Source: Baekduia alba (GTDB lineage: Bacteria; Actinomycetota; Thermoleophilia; Solirubrobacterales; Solirubrobacteraceae). Taken from it: a stretch of 64,000 nt of DNA. Position 1 is the stretch's first letter. Every line of letters begins with the position of its first letter. The stretch is from assembly GCF_028416635.1 (NCBI RefSeq), contig NZ_CP114013.1, forward strand, positions 3,472,001 through 3,536,000. Reading direction: 5' to 3'. Position numbers and translations under genes: made by a program. The notes below the pieces were generated by a model. That model was given only the letters and a program-made list of their open reading frames with translations, had not been told where the DNA came from and searched no databases. Positions 19,322 to 29,696 of this stretch are shown here, one piece after another.

Positions 19322-20053
19322 TCATGCGACAGGCCGCACGGGAGCGCGCCGGCCCGCGGGGGTCGGCGTCGGCGTCGGCGTGGCGGACGGCGGCGGGCCC
19401 GAGGGCTCCGGCGCCGGCCCCGTCGCGCGCACGGCCGCGGCGAAGGCCTTCATCTTCTCCGGGTCCTTGACGCCGGGCGACGCCTCGGTCCCGCTGGCGA
19501 CGTCGACCGCGAACGGGTGCGCCGCGGCGATCGCCTCGCCGACGTTCTCGGGCGTCAGCCCGCCGGACAGGATCAGCGGCAGCCGCGACGTGCGGCGCGA
19601 GAGCATCGACCAGTCGAACGTCTCCCCCGTCCCGCCGCGCAATCCGTCGCGGTGGGTGTCGAGCAGGTGGAAGTCGGTGCGGAACGCCTGGACGGCGACG
19701 ACGTCGGACGCGAGCCGGACCGACTGGGCCTTGATGACCTTGCAGCCGGTGCGGCGCTGGACCTCCTTGGCGTAGGACGGTCCCTCGTCGCCGTGCAGCT
19801 GGACGATCGACAGCTGGAGCATGTCGGCCAGCGCGGCGACCTCGTCCAGCGTCTGGTTGACGAACACGCCGACGATCTCGACCTTGCGGCGCAGGGCGTT
19901 GGCGATCCGGATGCCCTCGGCGGGGTCGCACGCGCGCTTGGACTGCGGCCACAGGATCAGGCCGATCGCCCACGCGTCGAGCGAGACGGCGAGCTCGGCG
20001 TCGGCCAGCGACGTGATGCCACAGAACTTGATGCGGGGTGCGCGGTCGGCCAC
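19322..20053 (-). CDS. trpF: Phosphoribosylanthranilate isomerase
   Basis: 243 residues from the GTG at 20053; third tryptophan-specific step. [15 protein letters not shown] carries the catalytic Cys; LQLHGDEGP and [10 protein letters not shown] are the typical barrel loops. An ATG at 20062 would lengthen it by three residues, but that codon overlaps the -10-like TAAGAT, so the GTG is preferred. A C-terminal extension rich in Pro and Thr ([11 protein letters not shown]) is longer than usual for TrpF and looks disordered. Confidence 0.93.
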   Translation of the reverse strand: MADRAPRIKFCGITSLADAELAVSLDAWAIGLILWPQSKRACDPAEGIRIANALRRKVEIVGVFVNQTLDEVAALADMLQLSIVQLHGDEGPSYAKEVQRRTGCKVIKAQSVRLASDVVAVQAFRTDFHLLDTHRDGLRGGTGETFDWSMLSRRTSRLPLILSGGLTPENVGEAIAAAHPFAVDVASGTEASPGVKDPEKMKAFAAAVRATGPAPEPSGPPPSATPTPTPTPAGRRAPVRPVA

Positions 20054-20060
20054 AGCATGC

Positions 20061-20066
20061 ATCTTA
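20061..20066 (-). promoter_or_regulatory. -10-like hexamer of trpF
   Basis: TAAGAT on the minus strand ends seven bases before the GTG at 20053 and overlaps the alternative ATG at 20062, which argues against that ATG. Confidence 0.4.
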
Positions 20067-20136
20067 GGTGGCCGCGGGAGCGAGCCCCTGGGCGAGTTCC
20101 CGCCGGAACCTCGCCCCCTCGGAGAGCGTTCCGCGC

Positions 20137-21366
20137 TCAGCCGGTCTGGAGCGCCGGCGGCCGCTTGGTCAGCGTCACCGTCAGGGTCTTGGTCTGCTTC
20201 TTGCGGACGATCTCGACCTTGACCTCGTCGCCCGGCTTGTGCGCGGCGACGAGCTGCGCGAGCTGGTCCGACGTCGTGATCGTCTTGCCGTCGAACTTCG
20301 TGATGACGTCGCCGCCGAGGACGACCGGGTCGGAGCTGTCCTGGAGCGTGGCCTGCAGGCTGCCGGCCCTCAGGCCGGCCTGGTCGGCGGGGCTGCCGGA
20401 CTCGACGCTCTGCACGAGCGCGCCGTGGTCGACCGGCAGGTCCAGGGCGTCGAGCTGGCCGTCGACGGTCAGCGACGTCACGCCGAGGTAGGCGCGCTGG
20501 ACGCTCTCGCCCTTCTTGAGGTTGCTGAGGATCGACTTGGCGGTGTCGATCGGGACGGCGAAGCCGATGCCGACGTTGCCGTTGGAGCCGCTGCCGCCGG
20601 TCTCGATCTGCGAGTTGATCCCGATCACGCGCCCGGCCGAGTCGATCAGCGGGCCGCCGGAGTTGCCGGGGTTGATCGCGGCGTCGGTCTGGATGACGTC
20701 CTTGATCGCGAAGCCGTTGGGCGCCTGGATCTGGCGCTGCAGGGCGGACACGACGCCGGTGGTCAGCGTGCGGTCCAGGCCGAAGGGGTTGCCGATCGCG
20801 ATCGTCGGGTCGCCGACGTGCACGTCCTTGGAGGAGCCGAGCGGCAGCGCCTTGAGGTCCAGGCCCTCGGGATCGACCTTCAGCAGCGCGAGGTCGGTCG
20901 ACGGGTCCTTGCCGACGACCTTGGCCTTCACGGTCTTCTTGTCGGCGAACTGGACGGTGATCGAGTCGGGCGTCGCGCCGTCGATCACATGGTTGTTGGT
21001 GAGGATGTCGCCGCTGGCGTCGATGACGAAGCCCGAGCCGGTGGCCTCGCTCTTCTGCGCGCCGCCGAAGCCGAAGGCGAACGGGTTGTTGGTCTGCTCG
21101 ATGATCTCGGAGCGGACGAACACCACGCCGGGCGCGTAGCGCTGGTAGATGTCGGCGGCGGTCAGGCCCTCGCTGACGTTGGACTTGCCGCCGTCGGCCC
21201 CCTGCGACGCGACCGCCGGCTGGCGGATGACGGTCGTCGTGTGGCCGTCGCCGCCGCCGTCGCCGGCGATCACCGTCGTCACCCCGGCGGCGACGCCGCC
21301 GCCGAGCAGGGCGGCCACGAGCAGCGGCAGGACGATGGACTGTTTGGGGGCAGGGATCTGGCTCAT
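20137..21366 (-). CDS. HtrA/DegP-family serine protease with PDZ domain
   Basis: 409 residues. An N-terminal membrane anchor (IVLPLLVAALLGGGVAAGVTT, about 11-31) is followed by a Gly-rich linker and a trypsin-like domain with the triad His (ILTNNHVID), Asp (STDLALLKV) and Ser (GNSGGPL). One PDZ domain occupies the last 100 residues (YLGVTSLTV to VEIVRKKQTKTLTV). It acts outside the membrane on misfolded proteins. A GTG at 21372 is an alternative start. It lies between trpC and trpF but is probably separately controlled, since a phased repeat array precedes it. Confidence 0.93.
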   Translation of the reverse strand: MSQIPAPKQSIVLPLLVAALLGGGVAAGVTTVIAGDGGGDGHTTTVIRQPAVASQGADGGKSNVSEGLTAADIYQRYAPGVVFVRSEIIEQTNNPFAFGFGGAQKSEATGSGFVIDASGDILTNNHVIDGATPDSITVQFADKKTVKAKVVGKDPSTDLALLKVDPEGLDLKALPLGSSKDVHVGDPTIAIGNPFGLDRTLTTGVVSALQRQIQAPNGFAIKDVIQTDAAINPGNSGGPLIDSAGRVIGINSQIETGGSGSNGNVGIGFAVPIDTAKSILSNLKKGESVQRAYLGVTSLTVDGQLDALDLPVDHGALVQSVESGSPADQAGLRAGSLQATLQDSSDPVVLGGDVITKFDGKTITTSDQLAQLVAAHKPGDEVKVEIVRKKQTKTLTVTLTKRPPALQTG

Positions 21367-21392
21367 ACGCACTCGAAGGTTCCAGAGGATCG

Positions 21393-21429
21393 CTGAAGCG
21401 ACGCTGAAGTCGATCTAAATCTTGCTAAA
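21393..21429 (-). promoter_or_regulatory. Four phased CT(G/A)AA repeats upstream of htrA
   Basis: CTGAA at 21393 and 21404 and CTAAA at 21415 and 21425 (plus-strand reading) are spaced 11, 11 and 10 bp, one per helical turn. This is the pattern bound by OmpR/PhoB-type response regulators. Envelope-stress proteases are commonly controlled by such systems (MprAB with pepD, CpxR with degP), so the role here is inferred. Confidence 0.55.
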
Positions 21430-21480
21430 GCCCCCGTCGTGACTGGACGGACGGCCACTGCCGGCTGGCAGGCCAGCGTC

Positions 21481-22290
21481 CTAGAGCGCGTCCTCGCCGC
21501 TGCCGGCCGCGTGGCCGGTGAGGTCGCGCAGCGCGACCTCCGGCTCGGGAGCGCGCATCAGCGTCTCCCCGATCAGGACGGCATCGATGCCCACGCGCTC
21601 GAGCTCCTCGATCTGCGCGCGGGTGTGGAAGCCGGACTCCGAGACCACCGTCTTGCCCGCGGGCACGTCGGACAGCAGCTCGTAGGTGCGCTCGACGTCG
21701 ACCGTGAAGTCGACGAGGTTGCGGTTGTTGATGCCGATGACGTCGGCGTCGACGACCTCGAGCGCGGTCTCCAGCTCGTCCTCGTCGTGGACCTCGACGA
21801 GGATGTCGAGGTCGAGGGCCTGGGCCTCGGCGTAGAGCGCGACGAGCGCCTTGGGCTCCAACGCCGCGACGATCAGCAGGATCGCATCGGCGCCGGCGAC
21901 CGCGGCCTCGTAGATCTGGTAGCCGTCGACGATGAAGTCCTTGCGCAGGATCGGCAGCTCGGTCGCGCCGCGCGCCTCCTCCAGGTCGGCGAGCGAGCCG
22001 CCGAAGTGCGGGCCCTCGGTCAGGATCGACAGGGCGGCGGCGCCGCCGCGCTCGTAGGCCTGCGCGATCTCGGTGACGGTCGCGCCCGCGCGGATCTCGC
22101 CGGCCGACGGCGATCGGCGCTTGTGCTCGGCGATGACCGACACGCCGGGACGGACGAGGGCCTCCGCGAACGGGCGCGCCTCGCGGTGGGGGCCGAGCCG
22201 CGACTCGAGGTCGCTCTGCGGGACCTCCTTGCGGCGGCGGCGAACCTCGTCACGCGTGACGTCGACGATGCGCTCCAGGACGTTGCTCAC
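21481..22290 (-). CDS. trpC: Indole-3-glycerol phosphate synthase
   Basis: 269 residues from the GTG at 22290; closes the indole ring of carboxyphenylamino-deoxyribulose phosphate. Catalytic motifs VSVIAEHKRRSPSAGEI (Lys), LPILRKDFIVDGYQI (Lys), NNRNLVDF and VSESGF are intact. The longer open frame upstream runs into trpD and has no family similarity. The 40-base gap after trpD resembles, in diverged form, the spacer before trpB. Confidence 0.96.
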   Translation of the reverse strand: MSNVLERIVDVTRDEVRRRRKEVPQSDLESRLGPHREARPFAEALVRPGVSVIAEHKRRSPSAGEIRAGATVTEIAQAYERGGAAALSILTEGPHFGGSLADLEEARGATELPILRKDFIVDGYQIYEAAVAGADAILLIVAALEPKALVALYAEAQALDLDILVEVHDEDELETALEVVDADVIGINNRNLVDFTVDVERTYELLSDVPAGKTVVSESGFHTRAQIEELERVGIDAVLIGETLMRAPEPEVALRDLTGHAAGSGEDAL

Positions 22291-22330
22291 TTGTGGTTGC
22301 TCTCTCGAGCGCGACGAAGTCGGGCCTTGC

Positions 22331-23368
22331 TCATGCTGGTGCCGGTGAACGTTCCCGTGTGAGGCGGACGTAGTCTTCGAGGGTGCTCGCCGCAGCGCCC
22401 GACGCGATGGTCTCACGCGCCAGCTCAACGCCCGCGGCCAGGTCCTCGACCCGACCCGCAGCGTAGATGGCGGCGCCCGCGTTGAGGAGCACGAGGTCCG
22501 TGTCTGGGCCCTGCGCGCCCGCGAACACCGCGCGCGTCACTTCGGCGTTGGCCGCCGGGCCGCCGCCGGTGATCGCGGCGGCAGGCGCCTCGGCGAGCCC
22601 GACGTCGGCGGGGCTGACGTCGTAGCGGTGCAGCTCGTCGCCGTTGACCTCCACCACGTGCGTGGGGGCGGACGTGCTCATCTCGTCCAGGCCATCCGCG
22701 GAGGAGACTACCAACGCCCGGTCGCAGCCCAGCCGCGCCAGTGCCCCGGCGAGCGCCTCGATGGAATCGGGGTCCGAGACGCCGACGACCTGGCGCCGCG
22801 CGCCGGCCGGGTTGGTCAGCGGCCCCAGGAAGTTGAAGATCGTCCGGACCGCCAGCTCCTTGCGCACCGGGATCACGAAGCGCGTGGCCGCGTGGTGGCG
22901 GGGCGCGAACATGAAGCCGAAGCCGACCTCGTCGATGCAGGCGCCGACGTCCTCCGGCGTCAGGTCGATCCGGACGCCCAGCGCCTCCAGCACGTCGGCC
23001 GAGCCCGACGCGCGCGTGGCCGAGCGGTTGCCGTGCTTGGCGACCGCGCAGCCGGCGCCGGCCGCGACGAGCGCCGCGGTCGTCGAGACGTTGAACGTGT
23101 GCCGCCCGCCGCCGGTGCCCGCGGTGTCGAGCAGGTCGTGGCGCCGCGTCGGGACCGGCGTCGCGAGCGCGCGCATCGTCGCGGCGAGGCCGGCGATCTC
23201 CTCGACCGTCTCCCCCTTCGTGCGCAGCGCGATCAGGAAGGCGGCGATCTGCGACTCGCTGCCGTTGCCGGCCATGATCTCGGCGAGGACCGCGGCCGCC
23301 TGGTCCTGGCTGAGGTCGCGGCGCTCGGCCAGCAGGTCGATCGCCGCCGTGAGGACGTCGTTGGGCAT
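22331..23368 (-). CDS. trpD: Anthranilate phosphoribosyltransferase
   Basis: 345 residues. Couples anthranilate to PRPP. GTGGGRHTFNVSTTAALVAAGAG carries the glycine-rich PRPP loop (about 80-102), followed by KHGNRSATRASGSADVLEALG and the metal-binding DEMS region (GLDEMSTSAPT). It starts 15 bases after trpG stops, in the hisIE-trpEGDC operon. Confidence 0.96.
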   Translation of the reverse strand: MPNDVLTAAIDLLAERRDLSQDQAAAVLAEIMAGNGSESQIAAFLIALRTKGETVEEIAGLAATMRALATPVPTRRHDLLDTAGTGGGRHTFNVSTTAALVAAGAGCAVAKHGNRSATRASGSADVLEALGVRIDLTPEDVGACIDEVGFGFMFAPRHHAATRFVIPVRKELAVRTIFNFLGPLTNPAGARRQVVGVSDPDSIEALAGALARLGCDRALVVSSADGLDEMSTSAPTHVVEVNGDELHRYDVSPADVGLAEAPAAAITGGGPAANAEVTRAVFAGAQGPDTDLVLLNAGAAIYAAGRVEDLAAGVELARETIASGAAASTLEDYVRLTRERSPAPA

Positions 23369-23383
23369 GGAAAGGCGGACAGC

Positions 23384-23946
<563 letters not shown>

Positions 23947-23950
<4 letters not shown>

Positions 23951-25419
23951 GCCCAGTCCCTCTGCCGCGCGGCCAGCGCGATCGCGCCCTTGACGGCCTT
24001 GGCCTTGTTGACCGACTCCTCGAACTCGTACTCCGGCTTGGCGTCGGCCACGGTCCCGCCGCCGGCCTGGATGTGCGCGGTGCCGTCCTTGATCACGACC
24101 GTGCGGATGTGGATGCACGTGTCGAGGTCGCCGCTGTAGCTCAGGTAGCCGATCGCGCCGCCGTAGCCGCCGCGCTTGACCGGCTCGAGCTCGTCGATGA
24201 TCTCCATCGCGCGGACCTTCGGCGCGCCCGAGAGCGTGCCGGCCGGCAGGATCGAGCGCAGCGCGTCCATCGGGCCGATGTCCTCGCGCAGCGTGCCGGA
24301 GACCGAGGAGACGATGTGCATGACGTGCGAGTACTGCTCGATCGCCATGAACGTGTCGACCGCGACGGAGCCGTACTCGCACACGCGACCCAGGTCGTTG
24401 CGACCCAGGTCGACCAGCATGACGTGCTCCGAGCGCTCCTTCTCGTCGCCGAGCAGCTCGGCCGGGTCGGCGTCGCGCGGGCGCGTGCCGGCGATCGGCC
24501 GCGTCGAGGCACGCCGGCCGTTGACCGTCAGCAGCGGCTCGGGCGAGGCGCCGGCGATCTGGAAGTCCAGGAAGTCCAGGAAGTACATGTACGGCGACGG
24601 GTTGACGACCCGGAGCCCGCGGTAGACGGAGAACGGGTCGACGCCCGCCAGCTCCGCGCTCCAGCGCTGCGACGGGACGACCTGGAACGCGTCGCCCGCA
24701 TGCACGTACTCGACGATGCGCGCGACCATGCCCTCGAACTGCTCGCGGGGCATGTTGGAGGTGAACTCCGGAACCGGGCGCTCGCCGGGCTCGACGTCCG
24801 GCTTGGGCACCGGTCCGTCGAGCACCGCGCGCGCCTTGGCGATCGTCTGGACCGCCTCGACGTAGGAGGCGTCGACGTCGTCGGCGGCGACGTTGGCGAG
24901 GATCGTGACCGTGTGCTTGAGGTGGTCGAAGACCACCAGCAGGTCGGACAGCATCAGCGCCATGTCGGGCAGGCCGAGCACGTCGGGGTTGGGCTCGCCG
25001 AGCGTCGTCTCGACGGTCCGGACCAGGTCGTAGCCGAAGAAGCCGACGGCGCCGCCGGTGAACGGGGGCGCGTCCCGGTAGGTGGCCTGGCGCAGCGCGG
25101 CGCCCTCCTCGGCCAGCGTGTAGGGGTCGCCGTCGTCGCCGAGCGACCAGCGCACGACGTCGCGCGGCTGGACGCCGATGAACGAGTAGCGCCCGACGCG
25201 CTGGCCCTGCTCGGCGGACTCCAGCAGGAAGGCCGGCGTCTGCTTCTCCGCCCCGCGCAGCTTCAGGAACGCCGAGACCGGCGTCTCGCAGTCGTCGATG
25301 AACGTGTGGCGCAGCGGGACGAGGTCGTGGGCGGGATCGGCGGCGAGCGCCCGGATATCCTCCAGCGACGGCTCGAGCGTCAACCCCTCCGTGTTGGCGC
25401 CTTCAGCGAGCGCGCTCAC
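23947..25419 (-). CDS. trpE: Anthranilate synthase component I
   Basis: 490 residues. Converts chorismate to anthranilate with TrpG. The N-terminal feedback site [18 protein letters not shown] is present, so tryptophan inhibition is expected. The chorismate-binding core shows [23 protein letters not shown] and [21 protein letters not shown]. The GTG at 25419 lies inside the last codons of hisIE, an overlap of 17 bases, linking histidine and tryptophan synthesis in one operon. Confidence 0.96.
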
Positions 25420-26005
25420 GCAGGACCTCCGTGGCGTCGGCCAGCGCGCGGTCGCGCGACCGCAGCAGGACGAGCAGGTGGTACAGGACGTCGGCCGCCT
25501 CGCTGTCGACGCGGTCGTCGGTCTCCTCGCGCGCGGCGCGGGCGACCTCCTCGGCCTCCTCCTCGACCTTCTCGCCGATGTGGGCGGGATCGTCGAGCAG
25601 GGCCACCGTGTAGGAGCCTTCGGGGCGCTGCGCCTGGCGGGCGACGAGCGTGCGCTCCAGCGCCGGCAGCACCTCGAAGGGCGCCGGGTCCATGTCGCCG
25701 CGGTAGAAGCAGGTGCGCTCACCGGTGTGGCACGCCGGGCCGGCGGGCTCGACCAGCGCGACGAGCGCGTCGCCGTCGCAGTCGTAGCGCAGGCCCTTGA
25801 CCGCCTGGGTGTTCCCGGATGTCGCGCCCTTGCGCCACAGCTCCTGGCGGGAGCGCGACCAGAGGTGGAGCTCGCCGGTCTCACGCGTGCGTGCGACCGC
25901 TTCGGCGTTGGCGTACGCCAAGGTCAGGACTTCGCCGGAGCGCCAGTCCTGGATGACGACGGGGACGAGGCCCTGGGCGTCGTAGTTGATCGCGTTCGGC
26001 TCCAT
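25403..26005 (-). CDS. hisI: Bifunctional phosphoribosyl-AMP cyclohydrolase / phosphoribosyl-ATP pyrophosphatase
   Basis: 200 residues performing steps two and three of histidine synthesis. The N-terminal HisI half (residues 1-110) has [20 protein letters not shown], the metal-binding DCDGDALV and the Cys pair [11 protein letters not shown]. The C-terminal HisE half (about 115-200) has [11 protein letters not shown] and [13 protein letters not shown]. Fused HisIE is common in bacteria. It is the first gene of the his-trp operon and probably leaderless. Confidence 0.95.
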   Translation of the reverse strand: MEPNAINYDAQGLVPVVIQDWRSGEVLTLAYANAEAVARTRETGELHLWSRSRQELWRKGATSGNTQAVKGLRYDCDGDALVALVEPAGPACHTGERTCFYRGDMDPAPFEVLPALERTLVARQAQRPEGSYTVALLDDPAHIGEKVEEEAEEVARAAREETDDRVDSEAADVLYHLLVLLRSRDRALADATEVLRERAR

Positions 26006-26014
26006 GGACGTCGA

Positions 26015-26020
26015 ATTCTA
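26015..26020 (-). promoter_or_regulatory. -10-like hexamer of the hisIE-trpEGDC operon
   Basis: TAGAAT on the minus strand ends nine bases before the hisIE ATG. No trp attenuator or T-box could fit in so short a leader. Confidence 0.5.
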
Positions 26021-26059
26021 CGAAGCGCCCGCCGCCGAGCGCCGTCCACACCGTCTGAC

Positions 26060-28576
26060 TCACGAAGGGCTGCTCGACGGAGCCCGCGCCAGCAGCGGCT
26101 CGATCTCCGCGGCCGGTGCCGGACGGCCCAGCAGGTAGCCCTGCGCGAGCGGGCAGCCGCGCGCCACGAGGAACGCGCGCTGCTGCTCGTTCTCGACGCC
26201 CTCGGCGACCGCCTCCATCCCCAACGCCCTTGCCAGCTCGATGATCGCGGTCACGATCGCGGTCGCCTGGACGTCGTCCGGGACGGCTTGCAGGAACGTC
26301 TTGTCGATCTTGAGGACTTGAACCGGCATGGTCCGCAGGCGCGACAGCGACGAGTAGCCGGCGCCGAAGTCGTCGACCGCGATCTCGACGCCGGCGGCCA
26401 CCAGCTCTGTCAGAACGGGGTCGGTGCGCAGCGGGTCGGCCATCGCCGCCGACTCCGTGATCTCCACGGTGAAGCGGCTGGCGACGTCGTCGGGCTGCAC
26501 GAGGCCGAGCAGGCGCTGGCCGAAGTCCGGGCGGCGCAGCTGGCGCGGCGAGACGTTGACGGTCACGCGCGGCGGCCGGTAGCCCGCGCGCTCCCACGCG
26601 AGGATCTGGTCGCGCGCGGCGCCGACGACCCAGTCGCCGACGCGGTCGACGAAGCCCGTCTCCTCGGCGAACGAGATGAAGTCGTCGGGCATCACCAGGC
26701 CGCGGAACGGGTCCTGCCAGCGGACCAAGGCCTCCAACTTGCGCAGCGCGCCGTCGCGCGGGTCGACGATCGGCTGCCAGTGCAGGATCAGCTCGCCGCG
26801 GTCCAGCGCCTTGCGCAGGCGGCTGGTCATCGACAGCCGCTCCAACGGCTCGTGCGGGTCGCCGTCGTACACCGTGACGCCGTTGCGCCCCGCGGACTTC
26901 GCGCCGTACATCGCCGCGTCGGCGTGACGCAGCAGCTCGTCGGCGTCGGCGGCGTCGCGCGGGAAGAGGCTGACGCCGATCGACGCGCCGATGTGGAACT
27001 CAGCGCCGGAGATCGAGAACGGCTCAGCCAGGGCGCCGAGCAGGTCGTCGGCCACGCGGCGCGCGTGGGCCTCGGCCTCCTGGCGGTCGAGGTCGGCGAG
27101 CAGCAGCAGGAACTCGTCGCCGCCCTGGCGGGCGAGCAGGTCCATGCCGCGGCGGCGCTCGCTGAGGCGCATCGTCACGTGGCAGAGCAGCTCGTCGCCG
27201 GCGGGATGGCCGAGCGAGTCGTTGACGAGCTTGAAGCCGTCGAGGTCGAGGTAGAGCAGGCCGACCGCCTGGCCCTGGCGCCGCGCGCGGGCCAGCGCGA
27301 GGTCGAGGTGCTCCTGCAGCAGCGCGCGGTTGGGCAGGCCGGTGAGCGAGTCGTGGTAGGCGAGGTAGGCGATCTGCTCCTCGGCGGCGCGACGCTCGGT
27401 GAGGTCGACGCCGCTGGACATCATCGCGGTGACGCGGCCGTCGGCGTCGCGGACGACCGTGTCGCGCCAGGCGATCGTGCGCTCCTCCCCCGCCCTGGTC
27501 ACCACGACCGACTCGTGCACGGCGTCGTCCTCGTCGCCGGCGATCTCGGCGGCGTAGGCGGTCCGGCCGGCCTCGCGCAGCCGCGCCGGGACGACCGCGT
27601 CGTACCAGTCGCGGCCGATCAGCGCACCCTCGTCGTAGCCGAGCAGCTCGGCGCCGGCGCGGTTGAGCAGCGTGATCTTCGCGCTCGGGTCGAGGATCAC
27701 GATGATCGCGCCGGCGATGTCGAGGTAGCGCTGCGCGCGGTGGCGCTCGTCGGCCAGCTCGGACTCGGTCTCGCGCGTCGGCGTGACGTCGACCAGGACG
27801 CCCTGGCTGAAGCGCGGCGCGCCGTCGGCGTCGCGGATCACCGTCTCCTTGTCGCGCACCCAGATCTCGTGGCCGTCGCGGTGGCGCATCCGGAACTCGT
27901 GGTCGACCCGCGTGCCGGCGGTGTAGGACAGCCGCTCCTCCTCGCGCACGCGGTCGAGGTCGTCCGGGTGGATCGCGCTGTACCAGAGGTCCTGGTCGTC
28001 GAGGAACGCCTCGGGCGGCCAGCCCAGCAGCGCCTCGATCTGCGGGCTGATGTAGGTCAGCGTGGAGTGCTCGTCCCACTCGGCGACGTAGGCGACGGCC
28101 GGGACGTGCTCGACCAGGTTGCGGTAGCGGGCCTCGGCGAGGGCGAGCGCGTCGAGGGCGTCGAGGCGCTCGGTGACGTCGTCGACGACCGCGATCCAGT
28201 CGGTGGTCGTCCCGCCGGCGTCGCGGACCGGCGTGATCCGCAGCTCGGCCCGGAAGGCGGAGCCGTCGCGGCGCCGGAGGGTGAACGTGGCCGCGTGGGC
28301 GCGCTCGTCGCGCAGCGCGGCCGCGAGCGCGGCGCGGGCCTCGTCGTCGCTGACGCTCTCCACGACGAGCGCGGTGACGTCGTCGCCGACCAGCTCGCCG
28401 GCGGTGCGGCCGAAGAGGCGCTCGAACGCGCCGTTGACGTAGGTGACGACCAGCCGGTCCGCGGTGGTCGCGTCGCAGACGAGGACACCGCTGGTCGCGA
28501 CGTCGAGCGCGCGGACCAGCGCGGGTGCGCGGTCGGCGTCACCGGGGAAGGGTGGCGTGCTCGATCGGTCTGCCAT
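26060..28576 (-). CDS. PAS-PAS-PAS-GGDEF-EAL cyclic-di-GMP enzyme
   Basis: 838 residues, no membrane segment. Three PAS domains occupy about 22-137, 146-268 and 281-395; the second and third end in typical PAC motifs. The diguanylate cyclase domain has an intact GGDEF (485-489) and an inhibitory RGMD site (476-479) exactly five residues before it. The phosphodiesterase domain has an intact EAL (615-617) and later NVSPRQL, VDDFGAGYSS and EGVE motifs. Both activities look possible, with the PAS domains sensing redox, light or a ligand. The start overlaps the upstream reductase gene by 38 bases, so it is co-transcribed with isoprenoid genes. Confidence 0.95.
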   Translation of the reverse strand: MADRSSTPPFPGDADRAPALVRALDVATSGVLVCDATTADRLVVTYVNGAFERLFGRTAGELVGDDVTALVVESVSDDEARAALAAALRDERAHAATFTLRRRDGSAFRAELRITPVRDAGGTTTDWIAVVDDVTERLDALDALALAEARYRNLVEHVPAVAYVAEWDEHSTLTYISPQIEALLGWPPEAFLDDQDLWYSAIHPDDLDRVREEERLSYTAGTRVDHEFRMRHRDGHEIWVRDKETVIRDADGAPRFSQGVLVDVTPTRETESELADERHRAQRYLDIAGAIIVILDPSAKITLLNRAGAELLGYDEGALIGRDWYDAVVPARLREAGRTAYAAEIAGDEDDAVHESVVVTRAGEERTIAWRDTVVRDADGRVTAMMSSGVDLTERRAAEEQIAYLAYHDSLTGLPNRALLQEHLDLALARARRQGQAVGLLYLDLDGFKLVNDSLGHPAGDELLCHVTMRLSERRRGMDLLARQGGDEFLLLLADLDRQEAEAHARRVADDLLGALAEPFSISGAEFHIGASIGVSLFPRDAADADELLRHADAAMYGAKSAGRNGVTVYDGDPHEPLERLSMTSRLRKALDRGELILHWQPIVDPRDGALRKLEALVRWQDPFRGLVMPDDFISFAEETGFVDRVGDWVVGAARDQILAWERAGYRPPRVTVNVSPRQLRRPDFGQRLLGLVQPDDVASRFTVEITESAAMADPLRTDPVLTELVAAGVEIAVDDFGAGYSSLSRLRTMPVQVLKIDKTFLQAVPDDVQATAIVTAIIELARALGMEAVAEGVENEQQRAFLVARGCPLAQGYLLGRPAPAAEIEPLLARAPSSSPS

Positions 28577-29696
28577 GGGGTGCGCGCGGGCCGGGCGGAC
28601 GGGCGGCCAGCGATGGGTGCGCCTGCTGGAGATACCAGCCGAACGCCCGGTCGACCACGAACTGGACGCTCATCGTGCGCAGCAAGACTGACAGGATCGG
28701 CGGTGGCAATGCCGGGATGAGCCTCTGCAATCGGGCGGCTCGCGTGAAGGCGGCGCGATGGCGCTCGTGGAAGGCGGTGTAGCGGTCTGCGGCCTGCTCG
28801 CGCGTCTGGTCGCCGTCGATGACCGTCCGGAGCTCGCGCCCGCAGGCGATGCCGAAGTAGAAGGCGGTCCGGATGCCCTCGCCCGAGAGCGGGAAGCAGT
28901 GGCCGGCGCTGTCGCCCACGCAGAAGGCGGTCCCGGTCGTGGCCTGCTGCAGGGCGTGCGGGAACCAGTTGCCCTGGTAGCGGACGGTCTCGACGTCGAG
29001 CTCCTGCGCGAGGCGTCGCGTGGGCTGCTTGACGTGGTCGCGCGGGTCGTAGGACAGCGTCCCGACACGGCGCTCGCCGGCCGCCGGAACCGACCAGCCG
29101 TAGCCGCGGCGGATGAGGTCGCGGTCGAGGTAGACGTCGAGGTCGGTGCCCTGCGGGTCGTGCGGGTGCACCTCCAGGCCGCGGCTGAGGGCCGCGTCGG
29201 GCGGCTGGACGTGCGGCGTGGTGAGGACGCGGCGCCAGCCCGCGGCGTCGACGAGCAGCGGCGCGGTGAGGTCGCCGCGGTCGGTGTGGACCGTGTCGCC
29301 GGTGCGGCCGTGGACGGTGGCGGTCTCGAAGCGGGCGTCGCCGCACTGCTCCCACAGCAGTTGGCAGAGCGTCCTGTAGTCGAACGCCGTCCAGCTCCAG
29401 GGCAGCGCGTAGCGGACGCGGCCGCCGCGCGGCGTCGTGAACGACATGCCGGGCAGGACCTGGCGGGCGGCGGCCTCGACGCCCATCGCCGCCATCCACG
29501 GGGTCGGGACCGCGCACGCGGAAGTGGCGCGCTCGCCGATCTCGTAGCGGTCGAGGACCAGGACGTCAGCGCCGGCGCCGGCGAGCTCGCGCGCGACGGA
29601 GAGGCCGGCGAACGACGCGCCGCAGACGATGACGTCGGCGCGCCGGCCGTCCAGCGACGTGCGCGCCGCCCCGCGCGCGGTCGCGCGTCTGGTCAT
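28539..29696 (-). CDS. Geranylgeranyl-reductase-family FAD-dependent oxidoreductase (paralog 2)
   Basis: 385 residues. Same architecture as the protein at 2344-3516: FAD-binding VIVCGASFAGLSVAREL, VLDRYEIGERATSACAVPTP, and FCVGDSAGHCFPLSGEGIRTAF. The ATG at 29696 overlaps the stop of the phytoene/squalene-synthase-like gene by four bases, so its substrate is probably that enzyme's product or a related polyprenyl chain. The frame remains open upstream but without family similarity. The last 20 residues are basic and Pro-rich. Confidence 0.87.
   Translation of the reverse strand: MTRRATARGAARTSLDGRRADVIVCGASFAGLSVARELAGAGADVLVLDRYEIGERATSACAVPTPWMAAMGVEAAARQVLPGMSFTTPRGGRVRYALPWSWTAFDYRTLCQLLWEQCGDARFETATVHGRTGDTVHTDRGDLTAPLLVDAAGWRRVLTTPHVQPPDAALSRGLEVHPHDPQGTDLDVYLDRDLIRRGYGWSVPAAGERRVGTLSYDPRDHVKQPTRRLAQELDVETVRYQGNWFPHALQQATTGTAFCVGDSAGHCFPLSGEGIRTAFYFGIACGRELRTVIDGDQTREQAADRYTAFHERHRAAFTRAARLQRLIPALPPPILSVLLRTMSVQFVVDRAFGWYLQQAHPSLAARPPGPRAPHGRPIEHATLPR

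Noticed and set aside
26006-26059. Possible trp attenuator or T-box before the hisIE-trp operon
   Set aside because: The gap is 54 bases, the inferred leader only a few, and there is no run of Trp codons or T-box sequence.
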